NCBI RefSeq assembly: GCF_937898925.1
Contig: NZ_CALDKF010000114.1
Span: 28,378-92,377 of the forward strand
Length of the DNA stretch: 64,000 bases
Direction: 5' to 3'
From: an uncultured Methanobrevibacter sp.
GTDB lineage: Archaea > Methanobacteriota > Methanobacteria > Methanobacteriales > Methanobacteriaceae
The notes beneath the pieces were generated by a model. The model saw only the letters and a program-made list of their open reading frames with translations, was not told the DNA's origin and searched no databases. The first letter of the stretch is position 1. Each line of letters starts with the position of its first letter. The position numbers and the translations under genes were made by a program. Positions 1 through 9,608 of this stretch are shown one piece after another.

Positions 1-1377
1 TGCAAAGTATATGATTACGCCGGCGACAATGGATATCAAGACATTAATAATTCCAATTGGATGCATCATATAAACTGCAATTCCCATAATTGCCGCTGCA
101 ATGACTATTTTTAAAAGCTCTTTTATGTTGAATGGCAGTCTCATGGTTTTCTTGCTTGCAATAGCTGTAACTGCAAATGCCAATATGTAGCAGATAAGTG
201 TTGCAATAGCTGCTCCTAAGATGTTTAGGTAAGGAACAAGCAATAAGTTCAAGACTATATTTGAAATAGCCACAACAATCCATAACTTTCCAAGGATCAT
301 GGTATTCTTTTCCAATATTAGAATGTTATTTGTAATTCCATACATTCCCATGAATATTGCTCCAAGACAAACGAAAGGAGTTACCATATAACCTCCAAGT
401 GCAATTTCAGGAGTTGTGATTATATAAAGCAAGGGTTTTGAAAGAACACTCATTCCAACTGCTGCGGGAATGGTCAAGAGGAGATAGTATTTCATTGAAT
501 AGCTTAGATACTTGTCCACTTCAGCTATGTCTCCCTTTTCATAGTGTTCAGGCAATACTGCGGGAAGGAGAACTGCAAATGGAGAGAGGAACATCAATAG
601 TATGCTTCCCAATGCATATCCAGGTGAGTAGCATCCAACTGCTACTGATCCGATAAGGATTCCGATGACATACTTGTCACTTGAATCGACAACCCAACTG
701 GACACATTGCTTGGAATGGTTGGAAGTGCAAAAGCAAGCTGTTCCTTTAGGTTAGACCATTTTCCAATTCCTATTCCAAGATACTTTACAATTAGAAATG
801 CCATCATGATGAACACTGCAACATAACCTGTCAAAAGACCAAGCACCACAGTTTCAATATTGTATCCTGCATAAGTGAGGTAAATGCTTACAAAGACCCC
901 AATATAACTTTGAAGAACAAGGAATAATGAGTATCTTTTCATTTGCTGGAAAGTTCTAAAGAAGCTTATTAGCATAAGGTTCATGCATGCGAAGAATGAG
1001 ATTGCAGTAGTTATGTACAACACTTGCATGCTTCCATTGAATAATGCATTGGCAATTGCATTTCCAAAGATTAGGAACAATGAACATATTATCAATGTTG
1101 ATATGAATGTTAAGCTAATCATTGGATAGAATGAATCCTTGATTGTTTCCTTATCCTTTTCAGCAGACAGGAACCTTACCATTGTGTATGGAAGACCAAG
1201 ATTTGCAATGTTCGGAACAAGTGCGATTGTAGTGTTTACCTGTGCCCACATACCGTATTCTGCGGTTGTGAATGACTTTGTAATGATTGGAATAAAGATT
1301 AGGCTACTGAGAGAGATTAGGATGTTTGTGAGTCCCACCAAACCTATTCTTTGTATAAATCGCACATATTCGCTCAT
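1..1377 (-). CDS. Polysaccharide flippase (Wzx/MATE-like), partial at left edge
   Basis: The minus-strand frame is open from ATG at 1377 to the window edge (459 residues, C-terminus missing). It encodes a multi-pass membrane protein with many hydrophobic helices and starts MSEYVRFIQRIGLVGLTNI, typical of the polysaccharide-synthesis exporter (RfbX/Wzx) family that flips lipid-linked glycans across the membrane. Internal segments such as SSWVVDSSDKYVIG match the family's conserved loop. Its start codon directly abuts the stop of the upstream gene, so it is translationally linked to the nonulosonic-acid operon and probably exports that glycan. Family call is firm; the substrate is inferred from context. 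Confidence 0.85.
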   Translation of the reverse strand, partial: MSEYVRFIQRIGLVGLTNILISLSSLIFIPIITKSFTTAEYGMWAQVNTTIALVPNIANLGLPYTMVRFLSAEKDKETIKDSFYPMISLTFISTLIICSLFLIFGNAIANALFNGSMQVLYITTAISFFACMNLMLISFFRTFQQMKRYSLFLVLQSYIGVFVSIYLTYAGYNIETVVLGLLTGYVAVFIMMAFLIVKYLGIGIGKWSNLKEQLAFALPTIPSNVSSWVVDSSDKYVIGILIGSVAVGCYSPGYALGSILLMFLSPFAVLLPAVLPEHYEKGDIAEVDKYLSYSMKYYLLLTIPAAVGMSVLSKPLLYIITTPEIALGGYMVTPFVCLGAIFMGMYGITNNILILEKNTMILGKLWIVVAISNIVLNLLLVPYLNILGAAIATLICYILAFAVTAIASKKTMRLPFNIKELLKIVIAAAIMGIAVYMMHPIGIINVLISIVAGVIIYFA

Positions 1378-2892
1378 TTAATCACTTAAAATCTTTTTAA
1401 AAATAGTTTCATCAAAGTTCTTGAAGAAATAATCCTTATCATATTCTTGAATTGATATGTTTTCATTGTTTATGTAATTAATTAGTTCTTCACTGCTATT
1501 AACCTTTTTTACAATATCCCTATCGATTAGGTCATCTAAATATTCCACTCCTGGAACATCAATTATGAAAGTTTTGCAATTGAATGCAAGCCCTTCATAG
1601 ATTGCAGTTGAAAAGGCGCCTATTTGGTAGTGACTTTTTGCAAAGAGTTCGTATAATGGAGGTTCGCTTTTATCGATTACAGTAAAGTAATTGAATTCGT
1701 TAACTGCTTTTGTTAGATAATTGTAATTTTCCTTCCAAGTTCCATATTCTCCAGGATGTAATTTGTAAATAAATTTGAAATTTTGAGAATCATTGTTTTC
1801 ATTAATGCTTAAAGCTGTTTCATATGCTAATTCAGATAAGTATTTTCCAATGACTCCTTGTGAAATAAATAATATTTGCTTATCCTCGGTTTTTTGATTA
1901 TTTTCCTCTTCAGAATTTTTATCTTCAGCTATTTCCATATATGTTTTTGAGTTTTCCTCAAAGTATGGGAATCCCATTGAAATGATGTTTTCACTATCTA
2001 TAGGGAATGGACAAGCATTTTTCCAATAGTCTCCAAAACTTAGTATCTTATCTGGGAAGTATTCAATCTCCTTGATTTCACCATTGAATTTCCTTGTATT
2101 TTCAGGATAGCTGTATCCTAAATGGTATGGGCTGATGGTTCCATGCTGCAATTCGATTATTTCTATGTTCATTTTTTTACAAGCTGCAACAAGTGCCTTA
2201 TTCTCATAAGCCACTACAAGAAATACGACTTTCGGATTTTTCCTTTGAAGAAGTTCAATATACTTTTTATAGTCATATTGGAAATTTAGGATATGATCTT
2301 CCATGATTCTAAATAAGTCAATTTCAATTTTAAAAGCGGTTTCAATCTCTTCTTTTACAGTATTGATTAATTGCTTTTCATCTTCTGTAAAAGGCAATTT
2401 GCCCCTATTTCTTGTTTTATGAATAAATGAACCTAAAAGGATTCTGTCGTTGAATTTGACATTATTTTCCTTAATATTGCTTTTGTTTCTAAAATGTTGA
2501 TTTAAATAAGGGGATTCGATGGTTTCAAAGCTTTTCCCATATTGATTAAGAGTGTCTTTTAAAAAATAGCTATAGATATCTTGGTATTCATCTTCAAATA
2601 TGACTTTTCTTGGATGGTCGAATATCAGAACCTCCACATTTTCCTTTCCGCTTAAAGGGTTTGATAAAATGCTGTTTTTGAGAAAAGGTAAGAATGAGTT
2701 TATCTTATCGAATAAGGAAAGACTTGACTGTTGGGCAGATTCAAAAACATTTGTCTTTCTTGTTATTTCATAATATAAATACATTCTAATCAATTGCCAA
2801 GGGTAGCAATCTTGAATCTCCTTATGATTCAATTCATATTTCTCTTCAAGATTCCAAATCTTTTGACAAATTTCTTTCACTGTAAAAGTCAT
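1378..2892 (-). CDS. Putative surface-glycan transferase
   Basis: The product has 504 residues and no clear signal peptide or membrane helix. Visible motifs are a mid-protein IELQHG segment and, towards the C-terminus, YKLHPGEYG followed by GAFSTAIYEGLAF. This pattern occurs in capsule/teichoic-type transferases (CDP-glycerol glycerophosphotransferase-like and polysialyltransferase-like folds), where the HPGE and S-T-x-YE residues sit around the nucleotide-sugar site. It lies between the NeuB-type synthase and the flippase, so transfer of the CMP-nonulosonate to a glycan is a reasonable guess. It could also act on another activated sugar. The ATG at 2892 follows an AAAAGGA ribosome-binding site. 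Confidence 0.6.
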   Translation of the reverse strand: MTFTVKEICQKIWNLEEKYELNHKEIQDCYPWQLIRMYLYYEITRKTNVFESAQQSSLSLFDKINSFLPFLKNSILSNPLSGKENVEVLIFDHPRKVIFEDEYQDIYSYFLKDTLNQYGKSFETIESPYLNQHFRNKSNIKENNVKFNDRILLGSFIHKTRNRGKLPFTEDEKQLINTVKEEIETAFKIEIDLFRIMEDHILNFQYDYKKYIELLQRKNPKVVFLVVAYENKALVAACKKMNIEIIELQHGTISPYHLGYSYPENTRKFNGEIKEIEYFPDKILSFGDYWKNACPFPIDSENIISMGFPYFEENSKTYMEIAEDKNSEEENNQKTEDKQILFISQGVIGKYLSELAYETALSINENNDSQNFKFIYKLHPGEYGTWKENYNYLTKAVNEFNYFTVIDKSEPPLYELFAKSHYQIGAFSTAIYEGLAFNCKTFIIDVPGVEYLDDLIDRDIVKKVNSSEELINYINNENISIQEYDKDYFFKNFDETIFKKILSD

Positions 2893-2931
2893 ATTTTTTC
2901 CTTTTAAGTTTTATTTTCATGAAATAATTAT

Positions 2932-4002
2932 CTATTCTAAATATTCATATTTAATCAATTCATCTTCAGCAATGTCAATTTTTGCCTTTTTGCCGATGAC
3001 ATTTTCTATTTCACTTGGTGAAATGCCTGTTCCAGGCCTTTTGTATGTGAGCATATCCTCTGAAATTACAGTTCCCTCTTTAATTTCCTCTTTTGTAATT
3101 ATGGAACGTCTTGCCTGTTTTCTTGATTCGCTTTCACAAGGGAGAGGAACCTTATCATATTGTCCATTGATTGTTTTGATAAGCTCTATGTTCTTATTGA
3201 ATTTTCTAATGTCCTCTGGGTCCATTCCATGATAGTGGTCATTTCCCTGCAAGGTTTTATCCAATGTATAATGCTTTTCAAGGATTGTTGCTCCGTAAAG
3301 ATAAGCTGTTGTTAAAATAAGCATATTTTCATCAGGCTTTGTATGATCAGAGTAACCGATTTCATAGTTAGGGTACAAATCCTTAAGGTTTTTAATCATA
3401 AGTAAGTTTGCATCGCTGTTGTGTGTGGGATATGAAAGGACACAATGCATAATTCCTATTCCTGCTTCCCCTTTTGTGTATTTTTCATTTGCTTTTTCAA
3501 TTGTGTCTATTGCCAATTTAATCTCATCAAGATTGGAAGCTCCAGTTGAAATGATTATGTCTTTTCCCTTCTCAGCTATTTTTCTAATGAAAGGAATGTT
3601 TGTAAGGTCTGATGAGGATATCTTATAGACATCCATGAATTCATCCAAGTAATCAATTGAATCAAAGTCAAAAGGTGTTGATAAAAACATTATTCCAATC
3701 TCATTGCAGTAATCAGCTATTTCTCTGTATTCCTCTTCTCCAAATGAATCGAATTTCTTAAACAATTCGTATTGTGAAGTTGTAGGCTCTTCATTTGTAT
3801 CCCAATATGCCGGGGAGTTCTTGGAAGCTATTGTATTCGCTTTATATGATTGGAATTTAACTGCATTGCAACCTGCATCCTTTGCTTCTTTCACCATTAG
3901 TTTAGCTGCATCCATATTGCTTATATTTTCCTTTTTTGCAATATCATAGTAATTTACACCAATTTCAGCTATTAAAAATGGCTTTTCATTAAATATGCTC
4001 AT
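2932..4002 (-). CDS. neuB: NeuB-family nonulosonic acid synthase (sialic/pseudaminic/legionaminic)
   Basis: The product has 356 residues. The N-terminal TIM barrel (about 1-280) carries the family's AEIGVNYYD, KFQSYK, STPFD, SDHT and EKHYTLDK motifs, and a C-terminal SAF/antifreeze-like domain (about 295-356) ends the protein. These enzymes condense phosphoenolpyruvate with a six-carbon amino sugar to make a nine-carbon nonulosonic acid. The neighbouring CMP-sugar synthetase fused to a PseG-like domain suggests a pseudaminic-type product rather than N-acetylneuraminate, but the sequence alone does not settle this. The ATG at 4002 follows AAGGTGA. It lies 27 bp downstream of the neuA-pseG gene. 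Confidence 0.85.
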   Translation of the reverse strand: MSIFNEKPFLIAEIGVNYYDIAKKENISNMDAAKLMVKEAKDAGCNAVKFQSYKANTIASKNSPAYWDTNEEPTTSQYELFKKFDSFGEEEYREIADYCNEIGIMFLSTPFDFDSIDYLDEFMDVYKISSSDLTNIPFIRKIAEKGKDIIISTGASNLDEIKLAIDTIEKANEKYTKGEAGIGIMHCVLSYPTHNSDANLLMIKNLKDLYPNYEIGYSDHTKPDENMLILTTAYLYGATILEKHYTLDKTLQGNDHYHGMDPEDIRKFNKNIELIKTINGQYDKVPLPCESESRKQARRSIITKEEIKEGTVISEDMLTYKRPGTGISPSEIENVIGKKAKIDIAEDELIKYEYLE

Positions 4003-4029
4003 ATTTTCACCTTATCTTATTATTTTCAT

Positions 4030-5754
4030 CTATTCCATTTTCATTTCTTCTTTCCATTCTTTGTATGATTGCTTGATTAGTCTTTTAATGTTGTCAAATC
4101 CATGCTTTAAGTCTACTTCACTCATTCTCTTGTTCATTTCTTGTCTTAATTGGAAGTCTTCAATTGTATTTTCAAATGTTTCCTTTATTTCCTCTTTAGA
4201 TACTTCACTGCCTAAACCTAAATTAATGAATCCATGTTCAACATTACCAAAGATATGGGTCAATTCCCTTTCATTTTGGCAAAGGCAAATGCAAGGAACG
4301 CCAAGTGAAGCTATTTCATACATTGTTCTTCCTGCTGAAGTGAATATCAAGTCAGCATCGTGCATGTGTTCACTCATGTTTTTTACGTTTTCATAGATTT
4401 CGATTCTTTCATTATCCTTGTATTTTTCTTGGATTTCCTTCTTGTTTCCATAACCAAGTCCTAAGATAATCTCAATCTTGTTTTTGTAATCGCTTTCCAA
4501 GATTGCTTCAAGAACCTTTTCAGTTAGGTTATTAGGATCTGTTCCTCCAAATGTGAGAAGAACCTTATTGACTTCTTCTTTGATTTCCTTAAATGATTGA
4601 TAATAAAACTCATCTTTGAGTATGTAATACTTATGTCCGGAGTAAAGGTTTTTAAGAGGGATCTTATGCTCATACAATGCATCAAAGACCATATGTGCAT
4701 ATTTCACTCCGCCACCGACATCTTCAAAATTAACTATGAAGAATCCTTTGTCCCTAAGGGATTTTGTATATTTTGAGTTTGTATTGAGGATGTCATTGAT
4801 TACAATATCCGGATCATATTCAACTATCTTTTGGATTAATTCCTCTTTTGCTTCATCGTCAGCTTCTTTTCCTTTGCCTTTATTGCTGTTGTGAGTTATG
4901 TAAGGATAGTTGTTATTGTTGACAATTTCAATTCCTAAAGGCTGTGCCTCATCAAGCAAGAACACAACTTCATGATTTACTAATTTGGAAGCTATTGACA
5001 AAGCTCTGTAAATATGTCCAGTTCCTATTTCATGGGAAGCATCAGCTTTAATCAATATTCTCTTTTTCTTTAGGATTCTTTCAGCTACCCACCAGTCTTC
5101 GTAATTGTCAATGTCAATGCTTTCTTGCTTTGAGATTTCAATTAGCCCAATATTATCTCCAAGACGGCTATTTTCAGTTACAAATTCTCTTTTAGTTGCA
5201 AATATGCTTCCAGTTTCTTTAAATGCTTTTGGTAGGTATTGCCTATTCACTCTTTCCTTGTATAATGGGAAATACCTCTTGTTTTTTTCATCGTATCCCC
5301 AACTCAAGTGCCTGTCATCAACAACACTGATAATTGTATCATAGAACTCGTTGTCTTCATTTGGATTTAATAATGTTTCAATAGCTAAATCTAAGGTTTT
5401 TGTTTTAAGAAGTGGGGAAGTAGGTTGCACTGTTATTACAACATCATATTTTTCGTTTTCTTTTTTCTCTTTTTGAATTGTAGCATCATGGATTACAGGG
5501 TCAAGCGGAATTGAGTCTTCTGCAAGTTTTCCATCTCTTTTAACTGTTTCAGCACCAAATTTATCTGCAATGAACTTTATTTCATTGTCATCGGTTGTTA
5601 CAATAATGTCATCAACATACTTTGATGCCTTTCCCATTTCTATTGTATGTGCTATAAGAGGTTTTCCTCCAAGCAATCTTATGTTTTTTCGTGGAATGCC
5701 TTTGGAACCCCCTCTAGCAGGAATCACAACTAAAATCTTATTATTCTTATACAT
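4030..5754 (-). CDS. Bifunctional CMP-nonulosonate synthetase / PseG-like hydrolase fusion
   Basis: This 574-residue protein fuses two enzymes. Residues 1 to about 229 are a NeuA/PseF-type cytidylyltransferase (VIPARGGSKGIPRKN nucleotide loop, QPTSPLL motif) that activates the sugar with CMP. From about residue 232 the KADASHEIGTGHIYRAL motif starts a PseG-like GT-B domain, which in pseudaminate synthesis removes UDP from the 2,4-diacetamido sugar; the later FGGTDPNN and FTSAGRTMYE motifs belong to that fold. One polypeptide thus carries a step before and a step after NeuB. It heads the minus-strand operon. The PseG half could instead be a diverged glycosyltransferase. Confidence 0.82.
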   Translation of the reverse strand: MYKNNKILVVIPARGGSKGIPRKNIRLLGGKPLIAHTIEMGKASKYVDDIIVTTDDNEIKFIADKFGAETVKRDGKLAEDSIPLDPVIHDATIQKEKKENEKYDVVITVQPTSPLLKTKTLDLAIETLLNPNEDNEFYDTIISVVDDRHLSWGYDEKNKRYFPLYKERVNRQYLPKAFKETGSIFATKREFVTENSRLGDNIGLIEISKQESIDIDNYEDWWVAERILKKKRILIKADASHEIGTGHIYRALSIASKLVNHEVVFLLDEAQPLGIEIVNNNNYPYITHNSNKGKGKEADDEAKEELIQKIVEYDPDIVINDILNTNSKYTKSLRDKGFFIVNFEDVGGGVKYAHMVFDALYEHKIPLKNLYSGHKYYILKDEFYYQSFKEIKEEVNKVLLTFGGTDPNNLTEKVLEAILESDYKNKIEIILGLGYGNKKEIQEKYKDNERIEIYENVKNMSEHMHDADLIFTSAGRTMYEIASLGVPCICLCQNERELTHIFGNVEHGFINLGLGSEVSKEEIKETFENTIEDFQLRQEMNKRMSEVDLKHGFDNIKRLIKQSYKEWKEEMKME

Positions 5755-6041
5755 TTTAAAACCTTTAGCTATTGGATTTTTAATCCATTATTTTCATTTA
5801 TTATTTCAATTATTATTTTGAAAATTTAAAAATTTCTTTTTAATTTTGTTTGAATTTTAAAAAATATTATTAATTAAGACAAACTAATAATAGTATATTA
5901 TTAATTAATATTAAATTTTATTAATTATAAATAACTCATATAAACAATTTATACAAACAAATTTAAATATTAAAATTAAACAGATTCCAAAACAAAAATT
6001 AGAATTAATCTGATAATTTATTTAAAGAATAAGGTGTAATA

Positions 6042-7094
6042 ATGGCTAGTATGAAAGAGATGGCTGATACTTTAATTAAAAGAATAAATGATTTAGCTAC
6101 TCCTGTTAAAATTATGCATGTTTGTGGTTCCCATGAACATACCATTATGGAACACGGTATTAGATCTTTGCTTCCTCCTGAAGTGGAGATTGTTGCAGGA
6201 CCAGGATGTCCTGTATGTGTTGTTCCTTCAAGAGAAATTGATGAATGTTTACAATTGATAGAAAAAGGGGTTACTGTAACCACTTTTGGTGACATGTTGA
6301 GAGTGCCAGGTTCCAATGGTTCCCTTGCTGAGGCAAAAGCGGAAGGTGCTGATGTCAGGGTTGTTTACGGTATTCCAAATGCTGTGGAAATTGCAGAAAA
6401 AGTAGACAATGATGTTGTATTTATGTCTGCAGGTTTCGAAACAACTGCTCCTGCAACTGCAGCAGAATTATTGAAAAAACCTCCTGAAAACTTTTCTATC
6501 GTTTCATGTCATAGATTGATTCCACCAGCTATTGACTTCTTGATCAATTCCGGTGAAACCAATTTAAACGCTTTAATCGAACCTGGACACGTATGTACAA
6601 TTTTAGGAACTGAACCATTTGAAAAGTTCTCAACTGAATATGGCATTCCTCAAGCGGTGGCAGGTTTCAATCCATTAGATATCTTAATGTCTGTTTACAT
6701 GATCTTAAGACAAATTGACAATGGAACTCCAAGAATCGACAATGAATATAAACGTGCTGTAAGAACTGAAGGAAATGTCATCGGAAAAGAAATGATGGAT
6801 GAGGTTTTCCATGTGGAAAGCAGAGAATGGAGAGGTTTTCCAAAAATTCCTAACTCAGTCTTGGAAGTTAATGATGAATTTGCTGAATGGGATGCAAGAA
6901 AGAAATATGACATTGAAGTGAAAGATGTTACTGAAGCTCCTAAAGGATGTATTTGCGGACCTATCTTAAGAGGTATGGCAAAGCCAACTGACTGTAAATT
7001 GTTTAGAAAGGCATGTAATCCAATGCACCCAATCGGTGCATGTATGGTAAGTAAGGAAGGAACCTGTAACATTGCTCACAGATATAGCAGATAA
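6042..7094 (+). CDS. hypD: Hydrogenase maturation protein HypD
   Basis: The 350-residue product shows the HypD signature set: HVCGSHEHTIMEHG near residue 27, GPGCPVCVVP, MSAGFETTAP and EPGHVC. A C-terminal group of cysteines (GCICGPILRG, DCKLF, ACNPMHP, GACMVS) binds a 4Fe-4S cluster. HypD works with HypC in the cytoplasm to assemble the Fe(CN)2CO centre of [NiFe] hydrogenases, needed in methanogens for the F420-reducing, Mvh and Eha/Ehb enzymes. An AAGGTG site precedes the ATG. The gene is divergent from the surface-glycan operon across a 287-bp AT-rich spacer. Length and motifs are normal. Confidence 0.97.
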   Translation: MASMKEMADTLIKRINDLATPVKIMHVCGSHEHTIMEHGIRSLLPPEVEIVAGPGCPVCVVPSREIDECLQLIEKGVTVTTFGDMLRVPGSNGSLAEAKAEGADVRVVYGIPNAVEIAEKVDNDVVFMSAGFETTAPATAAELLKKPPENFSIVSCHRLIPPAIDFLINSGETNLNALIEPGHVCTILGTEPFEKFSTEYGIPQAVAGFNPLDILMSVYMILRQIDNGTPRIDNEYKRAVRTEGNVIGKEMMDEVFHVESREWRGFPKIPNSVLEVNDEFAEWDARKKYDIEVKDVTEAPKGCICGPILRGMAKPTDCKLFRKACNPMHPIGACMVSKEGTCNIAHRYSR

Positions 7095-7150
7095 TATTAA
7101 ACAATTTATTTATAGTTCTTTATACAATCACTTTTTAAGGGTTTGAAAAC

Positions 7151-7855
7151 ATGGTAAAAATAGAAGCGATAGCTGTAGATGTTGATGGAACAATTACAGA
7201 TGGAAGAAGAAGAGTTTGTCATAGTGCATTGGATGCTCTTCGTAAGGCTGAAGATGCAGGAATTCCAGTAATAATTGCTACTGGAAACATTTCACACTTT
7301 GCCTATGCAGTGGCTACACTTGTTGGAACCACTGGAGGATTGGTTTGTGAAAATGGTGGAGTAATATATCAAGATGGATATAACGACAATAGGGTAATTG
7401 TTTTAGGAGACATTTCCAAAGCTCAAAAGGCTTATGATTTTTTACTTGAAAAGTTTGGTGATGATATTCCATTTAAGATTGTAGAGGATTCCGATGCAAG
7501 AGTATCTGAAATCTGTTTCTATAAGAATATGGATTCAGAGCCACTTAAAGAGCTACTCCAAGACTTTGATGTGATAGTTTATGATAGTGGTTTTGCACTT
7601 CACTTGACAGATCCTAAAGTTAATAAGGGTACTGGACTTGCTGAATTGGCTAATCTTTTAGGTTATAATATTGAAAATATGATGTGCATTGGAGATAGTG
7701 AAAATGACATTGACTTTTTACATGCTGCAGGATTTAAGGTTGCAGTGGCTAATGCATGTGATGAGCTAAAGGAGATAGCTGATTACGTTTGTGAGAATAA
7801 GTATGGTGATGGAGTGGCAGAAGCTATTGATAAATTTGTTTTTAACGAGAAATAA
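7151..7855 (+). CDS. Phosphoglycolate phosphatase (archaeal HAD type)
   Basis: A 234-residue HAD-superfamily phosphatase of the archaeal TA0175-like group. Motif I is VDVDGTITDG with Asp10 as nucleophile and Asp12 as acid/base; motif II is IATGN; the C-terminal motif is CIGDSENDIDFL. Known members hydrolyse 2-phosphoglycolate. A cap domain fits between residues 80 and 150. It starts 57 bp after hypD and could be co-transcribed with it, though no functional link is obvious. The product name rests on family membership; related HAD enzymes with other sugar-phosphate substrates are possible. Confidence 0.87.
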   Translation: MVKIEAIAVDVDGTITDGRRRVCHSALDALRKAEDAGIPVIIATGNISHFAYAVATLVGTTGGLVCENGGVIYQDGYNDNRVIVLGDISKAQKAYDFLLEKFGDDIPFKIVEDSDARVSEICFYKNMDSEPLKELLQDFDVIVYDSGFALHLTDPKVNKGTGLAELANLLGYNIENMMCIGDSENDIDFLHAAGFKVAVANACDELKEIADYVCENKYGDGVAEAIDKFVFNEK

Positions 7856-7925
7856 TTAAAATTAGGTTAAATTTCTAATTTATTTAAATTTTTATTTTAA
7901 TTTATATCATTTATTGTGTGATAAT

Positions 7926-9230
7926 ATGTTATATGAATTGGCTGAAGAGGCAAAAAGGGAAATTTCAAAGTATTCAGACAATTATGAAATCTATTTGGAA
8001 AATACTGAATTGCTTCAATTGGATTCCCAAAAGACTGATTTGAATTTTGCAAAAGAGGAAATTAGTTTAGGCATCGGTATAAGAGTTATTAAAGACGGTT
8101 CTGTAGGTTTTGCTTTCACATCAGATATGGGTGAAATTGCAAAGACTTGCGAAAATGCTTATTTGAACTCTAAACTTAATTCAAAGGATGAAAACTTCTC
8201 TTTTGCTCAAGTGGAAAAATTGCCTAAAATCAATGGTACTTTTGATAAGAAGTTCCAGGAAATTGATTTGGATGAACTTACAAGTTCCCTCAAGTCTGTT
8301 TTAAACTGCATTGAAGATAATGGCTGTCAAACCACTTCAGGTGGATTTTCAGCAGCAGAAGGTGAAGTCTTGATTGTAAATTCCAATGGTGTTGAAGCTT
8401 ATGACAAATCCACTGGATTTGCATTAGGCGTTTCTATAAATGCTATTAAAGATGGTGATTTAGCAACTGCTTATGACTCTGTTTCATCATGTCTTTATGA
8501 TTTGGATGGAATCAAATTAGCTGAAGACTTATGCGATTTGGCAAAGTCCTCATTAGATGGGGAACATATTGAAACTTCAGATAAGGATGTCATATTGGAT
8601 TATCATGCAGTAACTGGCCTTCTATCTACATTCATGAGTGGTTTCAGTGCAGATAATGTTCAAAGGGGAAGGTCAAGACTTGCTGGTAAGATCGGTGAGA
8701 AAATAGTGACTGAAGGCCTTTCAATTTATGATGACGGCACTGTTGATGGCGGTTTAAACTCTGGAGTAAGTGATGATGAAGGAACTGCTTCAAGAAGAAC
8801 TGCTTTAGTTGAGGAAGGTGTCCTTAAAGGATATTTATATGATATTTATACTGCTAATAAGGATGGAGTTAAAAGTACTTCCAATGGATTTAGAGGTTCA
8901 TATACTGGAACTCCTTCTGTAAGCGGTTCAAATATTATTTTTGACTTTAAAGATCATGTAATGGAAGATGAAATAAATGATGCTTTCTTGGTCACAGATG
9001 TTTTAGGTGCACATACTGCAAATCCTATCACTGGTGACTTTTCAGTGGAAGCAAGCAATTCATTTTTAATCGATAAAGGTGTCAAAAAACCTATTAAAAA
9101 AGCTATGATTTCAGGTAATATCTATGATTTATTAGGTGATGCGGTAGCTGTAGGTGAAGAGACAAAGCAAAGAGGATCTTTCATTATTCCTAAATTGCTT
9201 TTACATGATGTAAGAGTGGTGGGTAACTAA
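7926..9230 (+). CDS. PmbA/TldE-type protein of the TldD/TldE protease family
   Basis: The product has 434 residues from ATG at 7926, chosen because a GTGTGAT ribosome-binding site sits just upstream; a TTG 12 bp earlier is less likely. It has the PmbA/TldD fold, with GIGIRVIKDGSVGFAFT near the N-terminus and the C-terminal pattern ending in RGSFIIPKLLLHDVRVVGN. No HExxxH zinc motif is present, so it corresponds to the non-catalytic PmbA/TldE partner rather than TldD. Bacterial TldD/E heterodimers degrade or mature small peptides; the archaeal substrate is unknown. No TldD partner lies in the window. Confidence 0.85.
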   Translation: MLYELAEEAKREISKYSDNYEIYLENTELLQLDSQKTDLNFAKEEISLGIGIRVIKDGSVGFAFTSDMGEIAKTCENAYLNSKLNSKDENFSFAQVEKLPKINGTFDKKFQEIDLDELTSSLKSVLNCIEDNGCQTTSGGFSAAEGEVLIVNSNGVEAYDKSTGFALGVSINAIKDGDLATAYDSVSSCLYDLDGIKLAEDLCDLAKSSLDGEHIETSDKDVILDYHAVTGLLSTFMSGFSADNVQRGRSRLAGKIGEKIVTEGLSIYDDGTVDGGLNSGVSDDEGTASRRTALVEEGVLKGYLYDIYTANKDGVKSTSNGFRGSYTGTPSVSGSNIIFDFKDHVMEDEINDAFLVTDVLGAHTANPITGDFSVEASNSFLIDKGVKKPIKKAMISGNIYDLLGDAVAVGEETKQRGSFIIPKLLLHDVRVVGN

Positions 9231-9258
9231 TCCCACCTAAAACTAGTTTTTAATTTTT

Positions 9259-9552
9259 TTATAAATGTTTAAATCTTTCATTGATTTTCTTATCCAATTC
9301 TTTCATTTTTCTATCAATTCTTTTTGTATCAGTTTTATATGCTTTTGACACTTTTTTATTAATTTCCTTTTCCTTTTGTTTTAGGTTTTTATTGAATTTA
9401 GATGTTTTGGTGTCAAATGCATCTTGGAGGAAATTTTCAAGTTCATCTTGAGATGAGAAGTCTGCAAAGTTTTTTTCTATTATTTTATCTACTTTTTCAT
9501 TAAGTTTTTCCTCTTCCTTTTTAGTCATTTTTTTACTCTTCTCTTTAGCCAT
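9259..9552 (-). CDS. Highly charged small coiled-coil hypothetical protein
   Basis: The 97-residue product is dominated by Lys and Glu (MAKEKSKKMTKKEEEKLNEK at the N-terminus) with regularly spaced hydrophobics, suggesting a long helix or coiled coil. No Cys, membrane segment or recognisable domain is present. A GGAAATGAT ribosome-binding site precedes the ATG. It converges with the PmbA-like gene and lies 56 bp downstream of the GyrI-like gene, with which it may be co-transcribed. The function is not recognised. Confidence 0.6.
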   Translation of the reverse strand: MAKEKSKKMTKKEEEKLNEKVDKIIEKNFADFSSQDELENFLQDAFDTKTSKFNKNLKQKEKEINKKVSKAYKTDTKRIDRKMKELDKKINERFKHL

Positions 9553-9608
9553 TTTATCATTTCCTTCTGTAGATTTAATAGAATTTGAGATTTAATGGAT
9601 GGGATGAT

